This document shows positions 39,980 to 49,091 of a stretch of DNA of 64,000 nt, in pieces. This DNA comes from Pseudomonas sp. CFBP 13711 (GTDB lineage Bacteria; Pseudomonadota; Gammaproteobacteria; Pseudomonadales; Pseudomonadaceae), in assembly GCF_014842265.1 (NCBI RefSeq), contig NZ_JACYVI010000002.1:186001-250000 (forward strand), in the 5' to 3' direction. Numbering within the stretch: position 1 is the stretch's first letter; each line of letters opens with the position of its first letter. The notes under the pieces are model-generated. The model had not been told where the DNA came from, did not search any database, and was given only the letters and a program-made list of their open reading frames with translations. The position numbers and the translations under genes are program-made.

Positions 39980-40162
39980 TCCCCCGGCTGGAGCCCGCTC
40001 ATGGCAAGGCTCTCTTGATTTGTATTACAAACTGTTGCGCGAACGATAAACGGTCGAGCGTAAAAAAAGCATGAACGCAGGCTGTCTGGCTCGGGCATGA
40101 GCGCGGCGATGCTAGCAGACCTTTTTGACGAACGCGCTAGCATGAATACTGGCGCGAAGGCT

Positions 40163-40190
40163 TTGACGTTTGTCTCATCGTCGTTACATT
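40163..40190 (+). promoter_or_regulatory. Possible sigma-70 promoter upstream of pnuC
   Basis: TTGACG (40163-40168) and TACATT (40185-40190) are 16 bases apart and lie 143 bases before the pnuC ATG. The 353-bp space 39980-40332 shows no other clear feature; no riboswitch was recognised. Confidence 0.35.
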
Positions 40191-40332
40191 TCCTCTATGA
40201 ACCCCGCGGGTTGCCCGGGCTGTTTTTCCAGTGCCTTTTCAAACGCTTCCGACGCATCATCGCGCCCCACCTCGGGCGATAAAGCGCCTACAATCGCCGA
40301 CCCGTTTTTTCATCGTTTCCTCAGGAGTTGCC

Positions 40333-40896
40333 ATGTCAGGGCTTGAACTGTTCGCCGCCGCACTCGGTGTCATTGCCGTCTGGCTGACAGTCAAACAGAA
40401 CCCGTGGTGCTGGCCGATAGGGCTGGTCATGGTGTTGCTCTACACCTGGATCTTCTTTGACGTGAAGCTCTACTCCGACATGCTGCTGCAGGTGGTGTAC
40501 GCCGGGCTCCAGGTGTATGGCTGGTGGCAATGGACCCGCCGGGGCGCGGCGGACAACGGCCGCATCGTCACCTCGCTGGGCAGTGGCAGCCTGCTGCTCA
40601 GTCTGGTGGCCGGCGCGCTGGTCAGCCTTGTCCTCGGCGCGGCCATGGCCCACTTTACCGACGCCGCTCAACCCTGGCTCGACGCCACACTGACCGGCTA
40701 CAGCCTGGTGGCGCAGGTATGGATGGCGCAGAAGCGCGTGCAGTGCTGGCCGCTGTGGATCCTTCTCGACGTGATCTTCGTCGGCCTGTTCCTCTACAAA
40801 GCGCTGTACCTCACCGCCGGCCTGTACGCGCTGTTCACCCTGCTCGCCGTGCAAGGCTGGCGTGACTGGCGCGCCGACCCCGCGCTGGCGCGTTGA
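40333..40896 (+). CDS. pnuC: Nicotinamide riboside transporter PnuC
   Basis: The 187-residue inner-membrane carrier has about seven hydrophobic segments with the family's WCWPIGLVMVLLYTWIFF, YSDMLLQVVYAGLQVYGWWQW and WPLWILLDVIFVGLFLYK. PnuC passes nicotinamide riboside into the cell. It starts at ATG with AGGAG upstream. It is followed after five bases by a NadR-like kinase, which would trap the riboside by phosphorylation. The pair forms a salvage route to NAD. Confidence 0.92.
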   Translation: MSGLELFAAALGVIAVWLTVKQNPWCWPIGLVMVLLYTWIFFDVKLYSDMLLQVVYAGLQVYGWWQWTRRGAADNGRIVTSLGSGSLLLSLVAGALVSLVLGAAMAHFTDAAQPWLDATLTGYSLVAQVWMAQKRVQCWPLWILLDVIFVGLFLYKALYLTAGLYALFTLLAVQGWRDWRADPALAR

Positions 40897-40901
40897 CCGG
40901 G

Positions 40902-41426
40902 ATGAAAGTGCTGGTACTGACAGGGCCCGAATCCAGCGGCAAGAGCTGGCTGGCGGAAGAGATTCAACGGCAGTTCGGTGGCGTGCTGGTGGGCGAATAC
41001 GTGCGCCAGTTCATCGATGAGGTGCAGCGGGACACCGTTTACGCAGACATCGATGTCATCGCCCATGAGCAGCTGGCCTGGGAAGACGCCGCCCGTTCGC
41101 TAAAACCGGCGCTGCTGATTCTTGACACTCACCTGCTGAGCAACATCCTCTGGAGTCGCGCGTTGTTCAACGACTGCCCGGCCTGGCTCGAAGCCGCACT
41201 AGCCGAGCGCCATTACGATCTGCACCTGTTGCTCTCGCCGGAAGGCGTCGAATGGATCGGCGACGGCCAGCGTTGCCAGCCAGACCTGAGCGAGCGCCAG
41301 GCATTCTTCGAGGCCAGCCGGCAGTGGCTGGTGGCCCATGGGCAGACCTTCAAAGTGATCGGCGGGAGCTGGAGCTACCGCAGTGAGCGAGTGTTGCAAC
41401 GGGTTGCCCAATTGATTAACGACTGA
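40902..41426 (+). CDS. NadR-like nicotinamide riboside kinase (P-loop)
   Basis: The 174-residue protein starts at ATG 40902; a TTG at 40893 overlaps the pnuC stop and would add three residues. The Walker A loop is GPESSGKSW, followed by VGEYVRQFIDE. The acidic Walker B-like strand LLILDTHLLS and an Arg-rich lid (RCQPDLSERQAFF) match the kinase domain of NadR. It lacks the N-terminal adenylyltransferase and helix-turn-helix domains of E. coli NadR, so it is kinase only. It would act on riboside imported by PnuC. Confidence 0.86.
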   Translation: MKVLVLTGPESSGKSWLAEEIQRQFGGVLVGEYVRQFIDEVQRDTVYADIDVIAHEQLAWEDAARSLKPALLILDTHLLSNILWSRALFNDCPAWLEAALAERHYDLHLLLSPEGVEWIGDGQRCQPDLSERQAFFEASRQWLVAHGQTFKVIGGSWSYRSERVLQRVAQLIND

Positions 41427-41477
41427 ATGCCTACCAGCCGGACGTAAGCGCCGCCGGACAACTCGCCCGACGCGCGA

Positions 41478-42815
41478 TCAGCGAATCTGGTGTTTGTGCA
41501 GCAGGCGATAAAACGTTGGGCGAGAGATGCCCAGCACTTTGGCCGCCACGCTGAGGTTGTCGCTGTGACGGGTCAACACATCGCACAGCGCCTGCCGTTC
41601 CGCCCGAGACTTGTACTCATCGAGAGTGGCCATGCTGGAGCTGATCTCTTCTTCGCCCAGAAGCCCGAGGTCGAACGCTTCGATCTGCCGCCCTTCGGCC
41701 AGCACCAGCCCGCGACGTACCCGGTTTTCAAGCTCCCGCACGTTGCCGGGCCAGTCGTGCTTGCCCATGGCGACCAGCGCGTCCTGACTGAAATTACGCA
41801 CCCGCCGGCCGGTCTCCCGACTGTAGAACTGGGCGAAGTGATTGGCCAGCAAGGCCAGATCGCCGTGCCGCTCGCGCAGCGGCGCGGTGCCCACCTGCAA
41901 GACGTTGAGCCGGTAATACAGGTCTTCGCGAAAACGCTTCATGCGAATCGCCGCTTCCAGGTCGACATTGGTCGCCGCCAGCACCCGCACATCGACCGGG
42001 ATCCGCTCGCCTGCCACCTCGATGTGCGGATCCTGCAGGAACCGCAACAGATTGGCCTGGACCTCCAGGGGCAGATCGCCAATCTCGTCGAGAAACAGCG
42101 TGCCGCCGTTGGCTTCTTCGATGCGCCCCGTCCTGCGCTGGCGTGATGCGTCGACGTCCTCCCCTGCCTCGCCGAAGAGCTCTTCCTGCAGCAAATGCTC
42201 CGACGTCGCCCCGCAGTTGATCGAGATGAATGGCTGCTCGCGGCGCTGGGACTGCGCGTGCAGCGTGCGCGCGATCAGCTCCTTTCCCGTCCCGCCTTCG
42301 CCACGGATCAGCACCGGCGATTCGGTGGGCGCCAGTTTGCTCAGCAATCGCCGCAATTCGCGCATGGGCCGGCTTTCCCCCAGCAGTTGCGGACCCGGGC
42401 TCTCTCCATACGGGCCGCCTTTGGCATAACTGGCACCTTTGGCACGCAGCCGTGCCATGCCGTAGGCGCGGCCTAATGTCACCTGCACCCGGGCTACATC
42501 GAAGGGCAAGGTATGGAAATCGAAAAACCACTCACAGACCAAATCACCGATGTGCTCGCGGCGCAGGTCCTCGCTGGTCAGGACTGCGATCCACTCTGTA
42601 TTGCTTCGGGAGATAAGGGATTTGACCACTTCGGGGTGTTCGAAATGCTCGGGCAGCAGGCGGATAAGGCCCACGTCACAGGGACGCAGCGCTGCCTCTT
42701 CAAGGGTGCAGCTGTCGACATCCCAACCCGCGATGCGCAAGCCGGGGACCAACTGCAGGCATTCCTCGCACGGTTCGACGATCAGCAAGCGGCGGATGGA
42801 GGCCAGATCATGCAT
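41478..42815 (-). CDS. AAA+ transcriptional activator of NtrC/VpsR type lacking GAFTGA
   Basis: The 445-residue protein starts at ATG 42815 behind AAGGAAA. The N-terminal 140 residues form a VpsR-like receiver-related domain without a clear phosphoacceptor. The AAA+ domain has Walker A GEGGTGKE at 172-179 and Walker B GGTLFLDEIGD at 237-247. Between them the sigma-54 contact loop GAFTGA is missing: after ELFG (212-215) the sequence goes EAGEDVDASRQRRTGRIEE. A Fis-type helix-turn-helix ends the protein (LSVAAKVLGISRPTFYRLL). VpsR of Vibrio also lacks GAFTGA and works with sigma-70. This protein may do the same; a c-di-GMP link is only analogy. Confidence 0.9.
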   Translation of the reverse strand: MHDLASIRRLLIVEPCEECLQLVPGLRIAGWDVDSCTLEEAALRPCDVGLIRLLPEHFEHPEVVKSLISRSNTEWIAVLTSEDLRREHIGDLVCEWFFDFHTLPFDVARVQVTLGRAYGMARLRAKGASYAKGGPYGESPGPQLLGESRPMRELRRLLSKLAPTESPVLIRGEGGTGKELIARTLHAQSQRREQPFISINCGATSEHLLQEELFGEAGEDVDASRQRRTGRIEEANGGTLFLDEIGDLPLEVQANLLRFLQDPHIEVAGERIPVDVRVLAATNVDLEAAIRMKRFREDLYYRLNVLQVGTAPLRERHGDLALLANHFAQFYSRETGRRVRNFSQDALVAMGKHDWPGNVRELENRVRRGLVLAEGRQIEAFDLGLLGEEEISSSMATLDEYKSRAERQALCDVLTRHSDNLSVAAKVLGISRPTFYRLLHKHQIR

Positions 42816-43212
42816 GTGAGTTTCCTTGGCGCCGGGGTCGCATAGTGATCGTGGGAAAACGTTTTTAAACAGTAGCTTGTGAAGGCCGATTGACACCATA
42901 GCAAGATTTTTGACGCGTCCTTGGATCGATTATCTATAAGCCTAAGATCGAAACGTGCTTAGCAGCGTGGCCTGAGATAGACGGCGATCGGGCGTGCGCT
43001 GCCAAGGCATTGCAGGAGTTTGGCCCAAGCGCGGCGAGGAAGCGCGATCGGACCGACGCTTAAAATAAATCAAGAAATTTCAGAAATGGGTGTGACTCAG
43101 CCGTGGGGGACGGTCATCAGTACAAGTAGCAACACGAGTAGCAATACGCGTAACCACCGAGCGAAACGCCCGCCGCCGGTGCCAACGGATACGGGCACTT
43201 TGAGGACAGTCC
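42816..43212. other. 397-bp intergenic region with no gene recognised
   Basis: It is AT-richer near 42895-42960 and would hold the divergent promoters of the AAA+ regulator and the small conserved gene. An imperfect 12-base tandem (AGTAGCAACACG then AGTAGCAATACG) lies near 43125-43150. No hairpin or RNA gene stands out. Confidence 0.5.
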
Positions 43213-43479
43213 ATGAACGCCCCCTTGCGCTTCAACGATGCTTTGCTGATTGCCGGTCACGCCTTTGAACCCTTCCAGTGCGTGGCTTGGGCCCCGCAGG
43301 ACGGCAATGGCGAACTGAGCCTGACCGTCGTCGACCGCACCAGCACCCGCATTGGCCGCAAGCAGATCCCCAGCAGCGCCTACTCCGATCCGAAACAACT
43401 GGCGCAGTTCCTGGAACAGGCCCGTGCCGAGATCAGCGGCGAAGGCTACAACCTTGAGCCGTGGACCATGCCCGCCTGA
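43213..43479 (+). CDS. Small conserved hypothetical protein (88 residues)
   Basis: The frame starts at ATG 43213 with GAGGA seven bases upstream. The protein is soluble, mildly acidic, and includes HAFEPFQCVAWAPQDGNGE and a VVDRTSTRIGRKQIPSSAY stretch. I recall similar short proteins in other pseudomonads but no function. Codon use is like that of its neighbours. It is convergent with the chelatase gene, 37 bases away. Confidence 0.7.
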   Translation: MNAPLRFNDALLIAGHAFEPFQCVAWAPQDGNGELSLTVVDRTSTRIGRKQIPSSAYSDPKQLAQFLEQARAEISGEGYNLEPWTMPA

Positions 43480-43515
43480 AGACCTGCTGATCTAACCCCT
43501 GCCGACGACGCGCGC

Positions 43516-45236
43516 TCAGCACTCGTCGATGTGACGGTAGTCGGCGTCCAGCTGAGCGGCGATGTCCCGGGCGCGGCCCAGTCGAATGGGCCCGCGCTCG
43601 ATATCGATCAGCAACACGGGGCCGCCGAACAAGGGAAGCGGCTGCGCCGGTCGCGTTGATAGCGCCGGCATGTCTTTGACGCGCCCGTCCGTGAGAATCA
43701 GCACCCGTAGCTGTTCAGCCGGGCAGCGCTTCTGCCGTTTTGCAGACCAGTCCGCCGCCTGATTGATCGCTTCGAACAGCGGCGTGCCGCCCCCAGCGCC
43801 CAATGCATCCAGCCAGGGTTGCAACGCGGCGCTGGCTTTCAAGCCCTGATGCTGCCAGCGCGCGCCCTTGCCGCTGGCGGTGAGCAACGCCAGCCTGGCG
43901 CGCTGCCGATACGCATCATCGAACAACCCCGCCAATAAACCCTTCGCCTGACTCAACGCCTGATTGCGCCGGGTCGATGCCGACGCGTCGACGATCACCA
44001 GCCAGAGCTGCTCCGGCCGGCGACTGCGGGGCTGACGTACCAGATCGGCACGAGCCCGAGGGCGGCCGCGCAGCAAGGTCGGCAGCCAGGCAATGGCGCC
44101 CTCCGCACCGGGGCGGGCAGCGCCGTTTCTACCGCCACCCAGGGCACCCGGTCGAGGGCTGGCATTCGCCCCCTTCGACAGGCGGGGGCGAATGCCTAGG
44201 GCTTTTTTGGCCAGTGGGGTACTTCTTTACGACTGCCCGCCTTCACGCTGCGGGCGGGTAACTCACCCCAACTGCCCTCGCCGGTTTCTGGCGCGTCATG
44301 CTGCGGCTGAGCGCCGTTGTCGGGTCTCGGCGGGCTTTGCTCTGATGACGCAGGCGGCGGGGATTGAGACTGATGCGGCGGTTGCGGCTCCCGACGACGA
44401 TGGCGCAGAGCGAAATCGGCCACGGCGTCGATGTCGGTTTCGGTGATCTGAGCACCGCCGCGCCAGGCGGCATGGGCACGGGCCGCGCGCAACCAGACCA
44501 GATCCGCACGCAAACCGTCGACCCCGGCCGCAAAGCAACGCTCGGTGATCAGGCCCAGACTGACGTCATCCAGCTCGATGGTCGGCAACAGGCTCCGGGC
44601 GGTTTCACACCGCGCCTTTAACGCCTGCTGCTGCGGGGCCCAGTGCTGACAGAACGCCTCAGGCGAGGCGTCGAAATCCAGACGGCGGCGAATGATCTGC
44701 CCGCGCTGTTCCGGCAATGTCTGCCCGCTCAACGCCACGTTCAGGCCGAAACGGTCGAGCAACTGCGGGCGCAGTTCGCCTTCTTCCGGGTTCATGGTGC
44801 CGATCAGCACAAAGCGCGCGGCATGGCGATGGGAAATGCCGTCGCGCTCCACCAGATTGACCCCGCTGGCGGCCACGTCCAGCAACAGATCGACCAGATG
44901 GTCCGGCAGCAGATTGACCTCGTCGACGTACAACACGCCGCCATCCGCCCTGGCCAGAACCCCCGGCGAGAATGCCGCGCGGCCTTCACCCAGCGCCGCG
45001 TCGAGGTCCAGCGTGCCGACCAGGCGCTCTTCGGTTGCACCCAGCGGCAGCGTGACGAACTGACCGCTGGCCAGCAGATCCGCCAGCCCTCGGGCCAGGG
45101 TCGATTTGGCCATGCCCCGCGGGCCCTCGATCAGCACGCCACCGATTTTCGGGTCGATGGCGGTCAGGCACAGGGCGAGCTTCAGGTCATCGGCACCGAC
45201 GACGGCAGCGAGGGGAAAATGTGGGGTGTCGGTCAT
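43516..45236 (-). CDS. chlD: Chelatase medium subunit (ChlD-like), made by -1 frameshifting
   Basis: The predicted full-length product has 573 residues: 345 codons from ATG 45236 to the AAG at 44204-44202, then 228 residues in the -1 frame starting at GCC 44202. The C-terminal half is a von Willebrand A domain with the metal site DASAST and LILTDG. The -1 frame between 44202 and the first start-like codon at 44076 is open and has the Gly-rich linker GALGGGRNGAARPGAEG; no ATG or GTG exists in that frame after the previous stop, which argues against separate translation. With CobN and the short product it would insert cobalt into hydrogenobyrinic acid diamide. Confidence 0.8.
44161..44208 (-). 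promoter_or_regulatory. Programmed -1 frameshift signal: A-AAA-AAG heptamer plus stem-loop
   Basis: On the minus strand the heptamer A-AAA-AAG (44208-44202) is read in phase with the upstream frame, as in dnaX. The zero-frame stop TAG follows at 44198-44196. A five-base spacer leads to a perfect 13-bp stem, GGCATTCGCCCCC (44196-44184) pairing with 44173-44161 around a 10-base loop. Slippage by one base enters the von Willebrand frame exactly. Confidence 0.85.
44196..45236 (-). CDS. Chelatase small subunit (ChlI/BchI-like AAA+ ATPase), zero-frame product
   Basis: The 346-residue AAA+ ATPase energises metal insertion by the chelatase. It has Walker A GPRGMAKST near residue 39, Walker B GVLYVDEVNLL, and the sensor segment GTMNPEEGELRPQLLDRF, all like the small subunit of magnesium chelatase. 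The C-terminal 60 residues are rich in Pro, Ser and Gln, as in the linker of ChlD. It ends HWPKKP directly at the frameshift site. It lies 88 bases after cobN, in the cobW-cobN-chlID operon. It is an alternative to the CobS/CobT pair of other aerobic producers. Confidence 0.88.
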   Translation of the reverse strand: MTDTPHFPLAAVVGADDLKLALCLTAIDPKIGGVLIEGPRGMAKSTLARGLADLLASGQFVTLPLGATEERLVGTLDLDAALGEGRAAFSPGVLARADGGVLYVDEVNLLPDHLVDLLLDVAASGVNLVERDGISHRHAARFVLIGTMNPEEGELRPQLLDRFGLNVALSGQTLPEQRGQIIRRRLDFDASPEAFCQHWAPQQQALKARCETARSLLPTIELDDVSLGLITERCFAAGVDGLRADLVWLRAARAHAAWRGGAQITETDIDAVADFALRHRRREPQPPHQSQSPPPASSEQSPPRPDNGAQPQHDAPETGEGSWGELPARSVKAGSRKEVPHWPKKP

Positions 45237-45324
45237 GGTCGGTTCTCGTAAAGCCGCGGGTCAATCACAGTGTTCAATCCAGTCAGGCGTCTGCACAGGC
45301 TGCTGTGCAGGCCCTCATTCACGC

Positions 45325-48300
45325 TCATGACTCTTCGATGTCCAGCAGCAGATTCTCCAGCGCCTCGCGGTACTCGCCGGGCTCCTGCCACAGGCCGCGC
45401 TGCTGCGCCTCGAGCATGCGCTCGGTCATGTCCCGCAGCGCATCCGGGTTGTGCTGCTGGATGAAATCGCGGGTCGAGGCGTCCAGCAGATAGGCATCGG
45501 CCAGCAGTGCGTATTGGTGATCGTCGATCAGCTCGGTGGTAGCGTCGAAGGCGAACAGGAAATCCACCGTCGCCGCCATCTCGAACGCACCCTTGTAGCC
45601 GTGGCGCTTGACCCCTTCGATCCACTTCGGGTTGGCCGCCCGGGAGCGCACCACCCGGTTGAGCTCTTCCTTCAGCGTACGGATCTTCGGCAGATCAGGC
45701 TGGCTGTGGTCGCCGTGATAACTGGCGACTTTCTCGCCGGACAGGCTTTCCACTGCCGCCAGCATGCCGCCCTGGAACTGGTAGTAATCGTTTGAATCCA
45801 GCACATCGTGTTCGCGGTTGTCCTGGTTCTGCAGCACCGCCTGAACCTGGCTCAGCCGCTTGGCAAAACCGTCACGGGCCGGCGTGCCTTCGTCGCTGCC
45901 GCCGTAGGCGTAGCCACCCCAGTTCAGGTAGACCTCGGCGAGGTCTTCGCGGCTCTGCCACAAGCGCCCGTCGATGGCGTTCTGTACCCCTGCGCCATAC
46001 GCGCCTGGCTTGGCCCCGAAGATGCGCCAGCCAGCCTGCTTCGCCGCTTGCTCGGCATCCAGACCGTCGCGCTGCAATTGCTGGCGCTCCTGGCGCACGC
46101 GGGCGGCCAGCGGGTTCATGTCGTCGGGCTCGTCCAGTGCTGCGACGGCCTGCACTGCGGCGTCGAACAGGCGGATCAGGTTGGCGAAGGCGTCGCGGAA
46201 GAAACCGGAGACCCGCAGGGTGACATCGACCCGCGGCCGGTCGAGCAGGCTCAGGGGCAGGATTTCAAAGTCATCGACGCGCTGACTGCCCGTCGCCCAC
46301 ACCGGACGCACACCCATCAGCGCCATGGCCTGGGCGATGTCATCACCGCCGGTGCGCATGGTCGCCGTGCCCCAGACCGAAAGCCCCAGTTGACGTAGAT
46401 AATCACCATGGTCCTGTAAGTGCCTTTCCAGCAACAGATTTGCCGACTGGAAACCAATGCGCCACGCGGTCATGGTCGGCAGATTGCGCACGTCCACGGA
46501 GAAGAAGTTGCGCCCGGTGGGCAACACGTCCAGCCGTCCACGACTGGGGGCGCCGCTCGGCCCGGCCGGGACGAATCGCCCACTTAGCGCGCGGAGCAGG
46601 TTCGACATTTCTGCTGGACCGCAGGCGTCGAGGCGAGGGATAACCACTTCATGCAGGGACTGAACAACGTCAGACAAGCTGTTGTTTTCTAACCGATTAC
46701 TGAGAGGCACGCCGCTGGCAATCTGCTCAATCATCTGCGCGGCCAACAGCTCCAGCCGCTCACGGGTATCACCCGTCGTGCGCCATGATTCAGCGCTGAC
46801 TTCATGTAATGCGTGAGGTTTGTCGCCGGTCCATGGCGCACCGAGATCACAGTCCAGCGGGTCGAAATCCAGCGCCAGCGCCTGACTCAACGCCCGCAGC
46901 AGACTGGCCTGACCGCCGCGACCATCGCCGCGAGGCACGCGCACCATCGCCAGCAGTGTGTCGATGCGCAGCCGGCCGGTGGGCGACTCGCCGAATACGT
47001 GCAAGCCGTCGCGGATCTGCGACTCCTTCAGGTCGCACAGGTAGGTGTCCAGACGCGGCAGCCACACGGCGGCGTCGGCCTCGCTGTTGGCGTCCCCGTC
47101 CATCGCCAGTTCGCGGTCGATGTGGGTCTCGCGCACCAGCCTGAGAATGTCTTTTTGCAGCTCCCTGGCGCGGCGCGGATCAAGCAGCTGCGCTTCGTAA
47201 TATTCGTCCGCCAGCAGTTCAAGGTCGCGCAACGGACCGTAGGTTTCGGCGCGGGTCAGCGGTGGCATCAAGTGGTCGATGATCACCGCCTGGGTGCGGC
47301 GCTTGGCCTGGGCGCCCTCGCCCGGATCGTTGACGATGAACGGGTAGATATTCGGCATCGGGCCAAGGATCGCGTCCGGCCAGCAATACTCGGACAGACC
47401 GACGCCTTTGCCCGGCAGCCATTCCAGATTGCCGTGCTTGCCGACGTGGATGACAGCATGAGCGCCATAGCGTTTGCGCAGCCAGAAGTAAAACGCCAGA
47501 TAGCCGTGGGGCGGGACCAGATCAGGGTCGTGATACACCGCGCTGTGGTCCACGTTGTAGCCCCGCGCCGGTTGAATGCCGACGAAGGTCATGCCGAAAC
47601 GCAGGCCGGCGATCATCATCCGCTCGTCCCGACACATGGGGTCGGTGTCAGGGGCGCCCCATCGCGCGATGACTGCATCGCGATTGGCTTGCGGCAGCGC
47701 TTGAAACGCCGCCCTGTACTCGTCCATGGCCATGCTCTGGTGGCACGGCCGTCGATCGAGGCTGTCCGGGTCATTGGTGACGCCGCCGAGCAAGGCGTGA
47801 ATCAGCGCAGTACCGGTCTCGGGCAAGTCCTCAACAGGGTAACCCTCCGCCTGCATGGCCTTAAGGATGTTCAGCGCGGCCGCTGGCGTGTCGAGGCCGA
47901 CGCCGTTGCCGATGCGCCCGTCGCGGGTTGGATAGTTGGCCAGAATCAGCGCTACGCGCTTGTCGGTGTTGGCGGTGCGGGCGAGCAGCACCCAGCGCCG
48001 GGCCAGTTCGGCGACGAAATCCATGCGCTCCGGCTGGGCGCGGTAGCAAACCACGTCGGACTGGCTGCGCTCGCTGTGCCAGGCCAGGTCCTTGAAGCTG
48101 ATTGGCCGGCTGATGATGCGCCCGTCCAGTTCCGGCAGCGCGATGTGCATCGCCAGATCGCGGGGGCCCAGCCCCTGGGCGCTGGCCTGCCAGGCGGGTT
48201 CGTTGTCCTGGGCGCAAATGGCCTGAATGACCGGAATGTCCCGGCGAAACGGCCGAACATCCGGCGCTTCCGGGCTGGATTGGGCGAAGCCGGTGGTGTT

Positions 48301-49089
48301 GAGAATGACCTCGCAATCCACCTCGTCGAGCCAGTCCTGTATCGCGCTCATGCAGCCGGCTTCCTTCAGGCTGGCGACGGCAATCGGCAACGGGTTCAGG
48401 CCCTGGGCCGACAAGCGCTCGCAGAACACATCGATGAAGCCAGTGTTGGCTGCCTGCAGGTGGGAGCGATAGAAAAGCACGGCCGCGACCGGCTGATCGG
48501 CGCGCCAGTCGGCCTGCCAGCGGGCCAGGTCGGCATTGGCGTTGTGCGGATGATAAATCACGGTGCGCGGCAGGGTTTGCGGCTCGGCCCACGGGTAGTC
48601 GCCACCCAGCCAGCGTGTGGCGATGAAATTGAACAGCGCCAGCGCGTTGTGCTTGCCGCCCTGACGCAGGTAATGCCAGAGCCGCTCGCGGTCTTCGACG
48701 GATTCCGTGCTCAGGCCGCTCAGCTCGGGGTCCGGCCGGTCGCAGCCGGGTACCAGAATCAGCTTCACGCCTCTCGCGGCCAGCTCCACCAACCGCTCGA
48801 CGCCGTAACGCCAGTAGCCGATGCCGCCGTGCAGGGAAATCAGGATGACTTTGGCGTGGCGCAGCACCTCGTCGACGTACAGATCCACCGACGCATGGTT
48901 TTGCACCTGCATCGGGTTGGCCAGGCGCAGGCTCGGGTAGCTATCCGGCAATTGCCGCGCGGTTTCAGCCAGCAGCGCCAGATTCGAGTCGGCGCTGCAC
49001 AGGATCACCAGCTCGGCGGGCGTCTGGCCCAGGTCAGCGATGCTGTCGTCGGGGACGAAGCCGCCGGGCTGTGTACGCAGCAGGTGCAT
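45325..49089 (-). CDS. cobN: Cobaltochelatase subunit CobN
   Basis: This 1254-residue large subunit of the aerobic cobaltochelatase binds hydrogenobyrinic acid a,c-diamide and inserts Co(II). Typical stretches are VIHVGKHGNLEWLPGKGVGLS (metal/porphyrinoid site), YPFIVNDPGEGAQAKRR and GNGVGLDTPAA. The length is normal for CobN. It is a cytosolic protein. Its ATG lies two bases after the cobW stop and the chelatase AAA+ gene follows, so cobW, cobN and chlID form one operon under the upstream cobalamin riboswitch. Confidence 0.96.
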   Translation of the reverse strand: MHLLRTQPGGFVPDDSIADLGQTPAELVILCSADSNLALLAETARQLPDSYPSLRLANPMQVQNHASVDLYVDEVLRHAKVILISLHGGIGYWRYGVERLVELAARGVKLILVPGCDRPDPELSGLSTESVEDRERLWHYLRQGGKHNALALFNFIATRWLGGDYPWAEPQTLPRTVIYHPHNANADLARWQADWRADQPVAAVLFYRSHLQAANTGFIDVFCERLSAQGLNPLPIAVASLKEAGCMSAIQDWLDEVDCEVILNTTGFAQSSPEAPDVRPFRRDIPVIQAICAQDNEPAWQASAQGLGPRDLAMHIALPELDGRIISRPISFKDLAWHSERSQSDVVCYRAQPERMDFVAELARRWVLLARTANTDKRVALILANYPTRDGRIGNGVGLDTPAAALNILKAMQAEGYPVEDLPETGTALIHALLGGVTNDPDSLDRRPCHQSMAMDEYRAAFQALPQANRDAVIARWGAPDTDPMCRDERMMIAGLRFGMTFVGIQPARGYNVDHSAVYHDPDLVPPHGYLAFYFWLRKRYGAHAVIHVGKHGNLEWLPGKGVGLSEYCWPDAILGPMPNIYPFIVNDPGEGAQAKRRTQAVIIDHLMPPLTRAETYGPLRDLELLADEYYEAQLLDPRRARELQKDILRLVRETHIDRELAMDGDANSEADAAVWLPRLDTYLCDLKESQIRDGLHVFGESPTGRLRIDTLLAMVRVPRGDGRGGQASLLRALSQALALDFDPLDCDLGAPWTGDKPHALHEVSAESWRTTGDTRERLELLAAQMIEQIASGVPLSNRLENNSLSDVVQSLHEVVIPRLDACGPAEMSNLLRALSGRFVPAGPSGAPSRGRLDVLPTGRNFFSVDVRNLPTMTAWRIGFQSANLLLERHLQDHGDYLRQLGLSVWGTATMRTGGDDIAQAMALMGVRPVWATGSQRVDDFEILPLSLLDRPRVDVTLRVSGFFRDAFANLIRLFDAAVQAVAALDEPDDMNPLAARVRQERQQLQRDGLDAEQAAKQAGWRIFGAKPGAYGAGVQNAIDGRLWQSREDLAEVYLNWGGYAYGGSDEGTPARDGFAKRLSQVQAVLQNQDNREHDVLDSNDYYQFQGGMLAAVESLSGEKVASYHGDHSQPDLPKIRTLKEELNRVVRSRAANPKWIEGVKRHGYKGAFEMAATVDFLFAFDATTELIDDHQYALLADAYLLDASTRDFIQQHNPDALRDMTERMLEAQQRGLWQEPGEYREALENLLLDIEES

Positions 49090-49091
49090 GG

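Noticed and set aside
40893..40901. TTG 40893 as the start of the NadR-like kinase
   Set aside because: It would add only three residues ahead of the beta strand; ATG 40902 is the more usual choice, although coupling to the pnuC stop keeps the TTG possible.
43020..43268. An 82-codon frame overlapping the start of the 88-residue conserved gene
   Set aside because: Its Ser/Asn/Thr-rich middle looks like untranslated DNA and it lacks a good ribosome-binding site, unlike the gene at 43213.
44161..44196. Reading the strong 13-bp hairpin as a simple terminator between two chelatase genes
   Set aside because: No T run follows, it sits at the correct distance from an in-phase A-AAA-AAG, and the downstream frame has no ATG or GTG start of its own.
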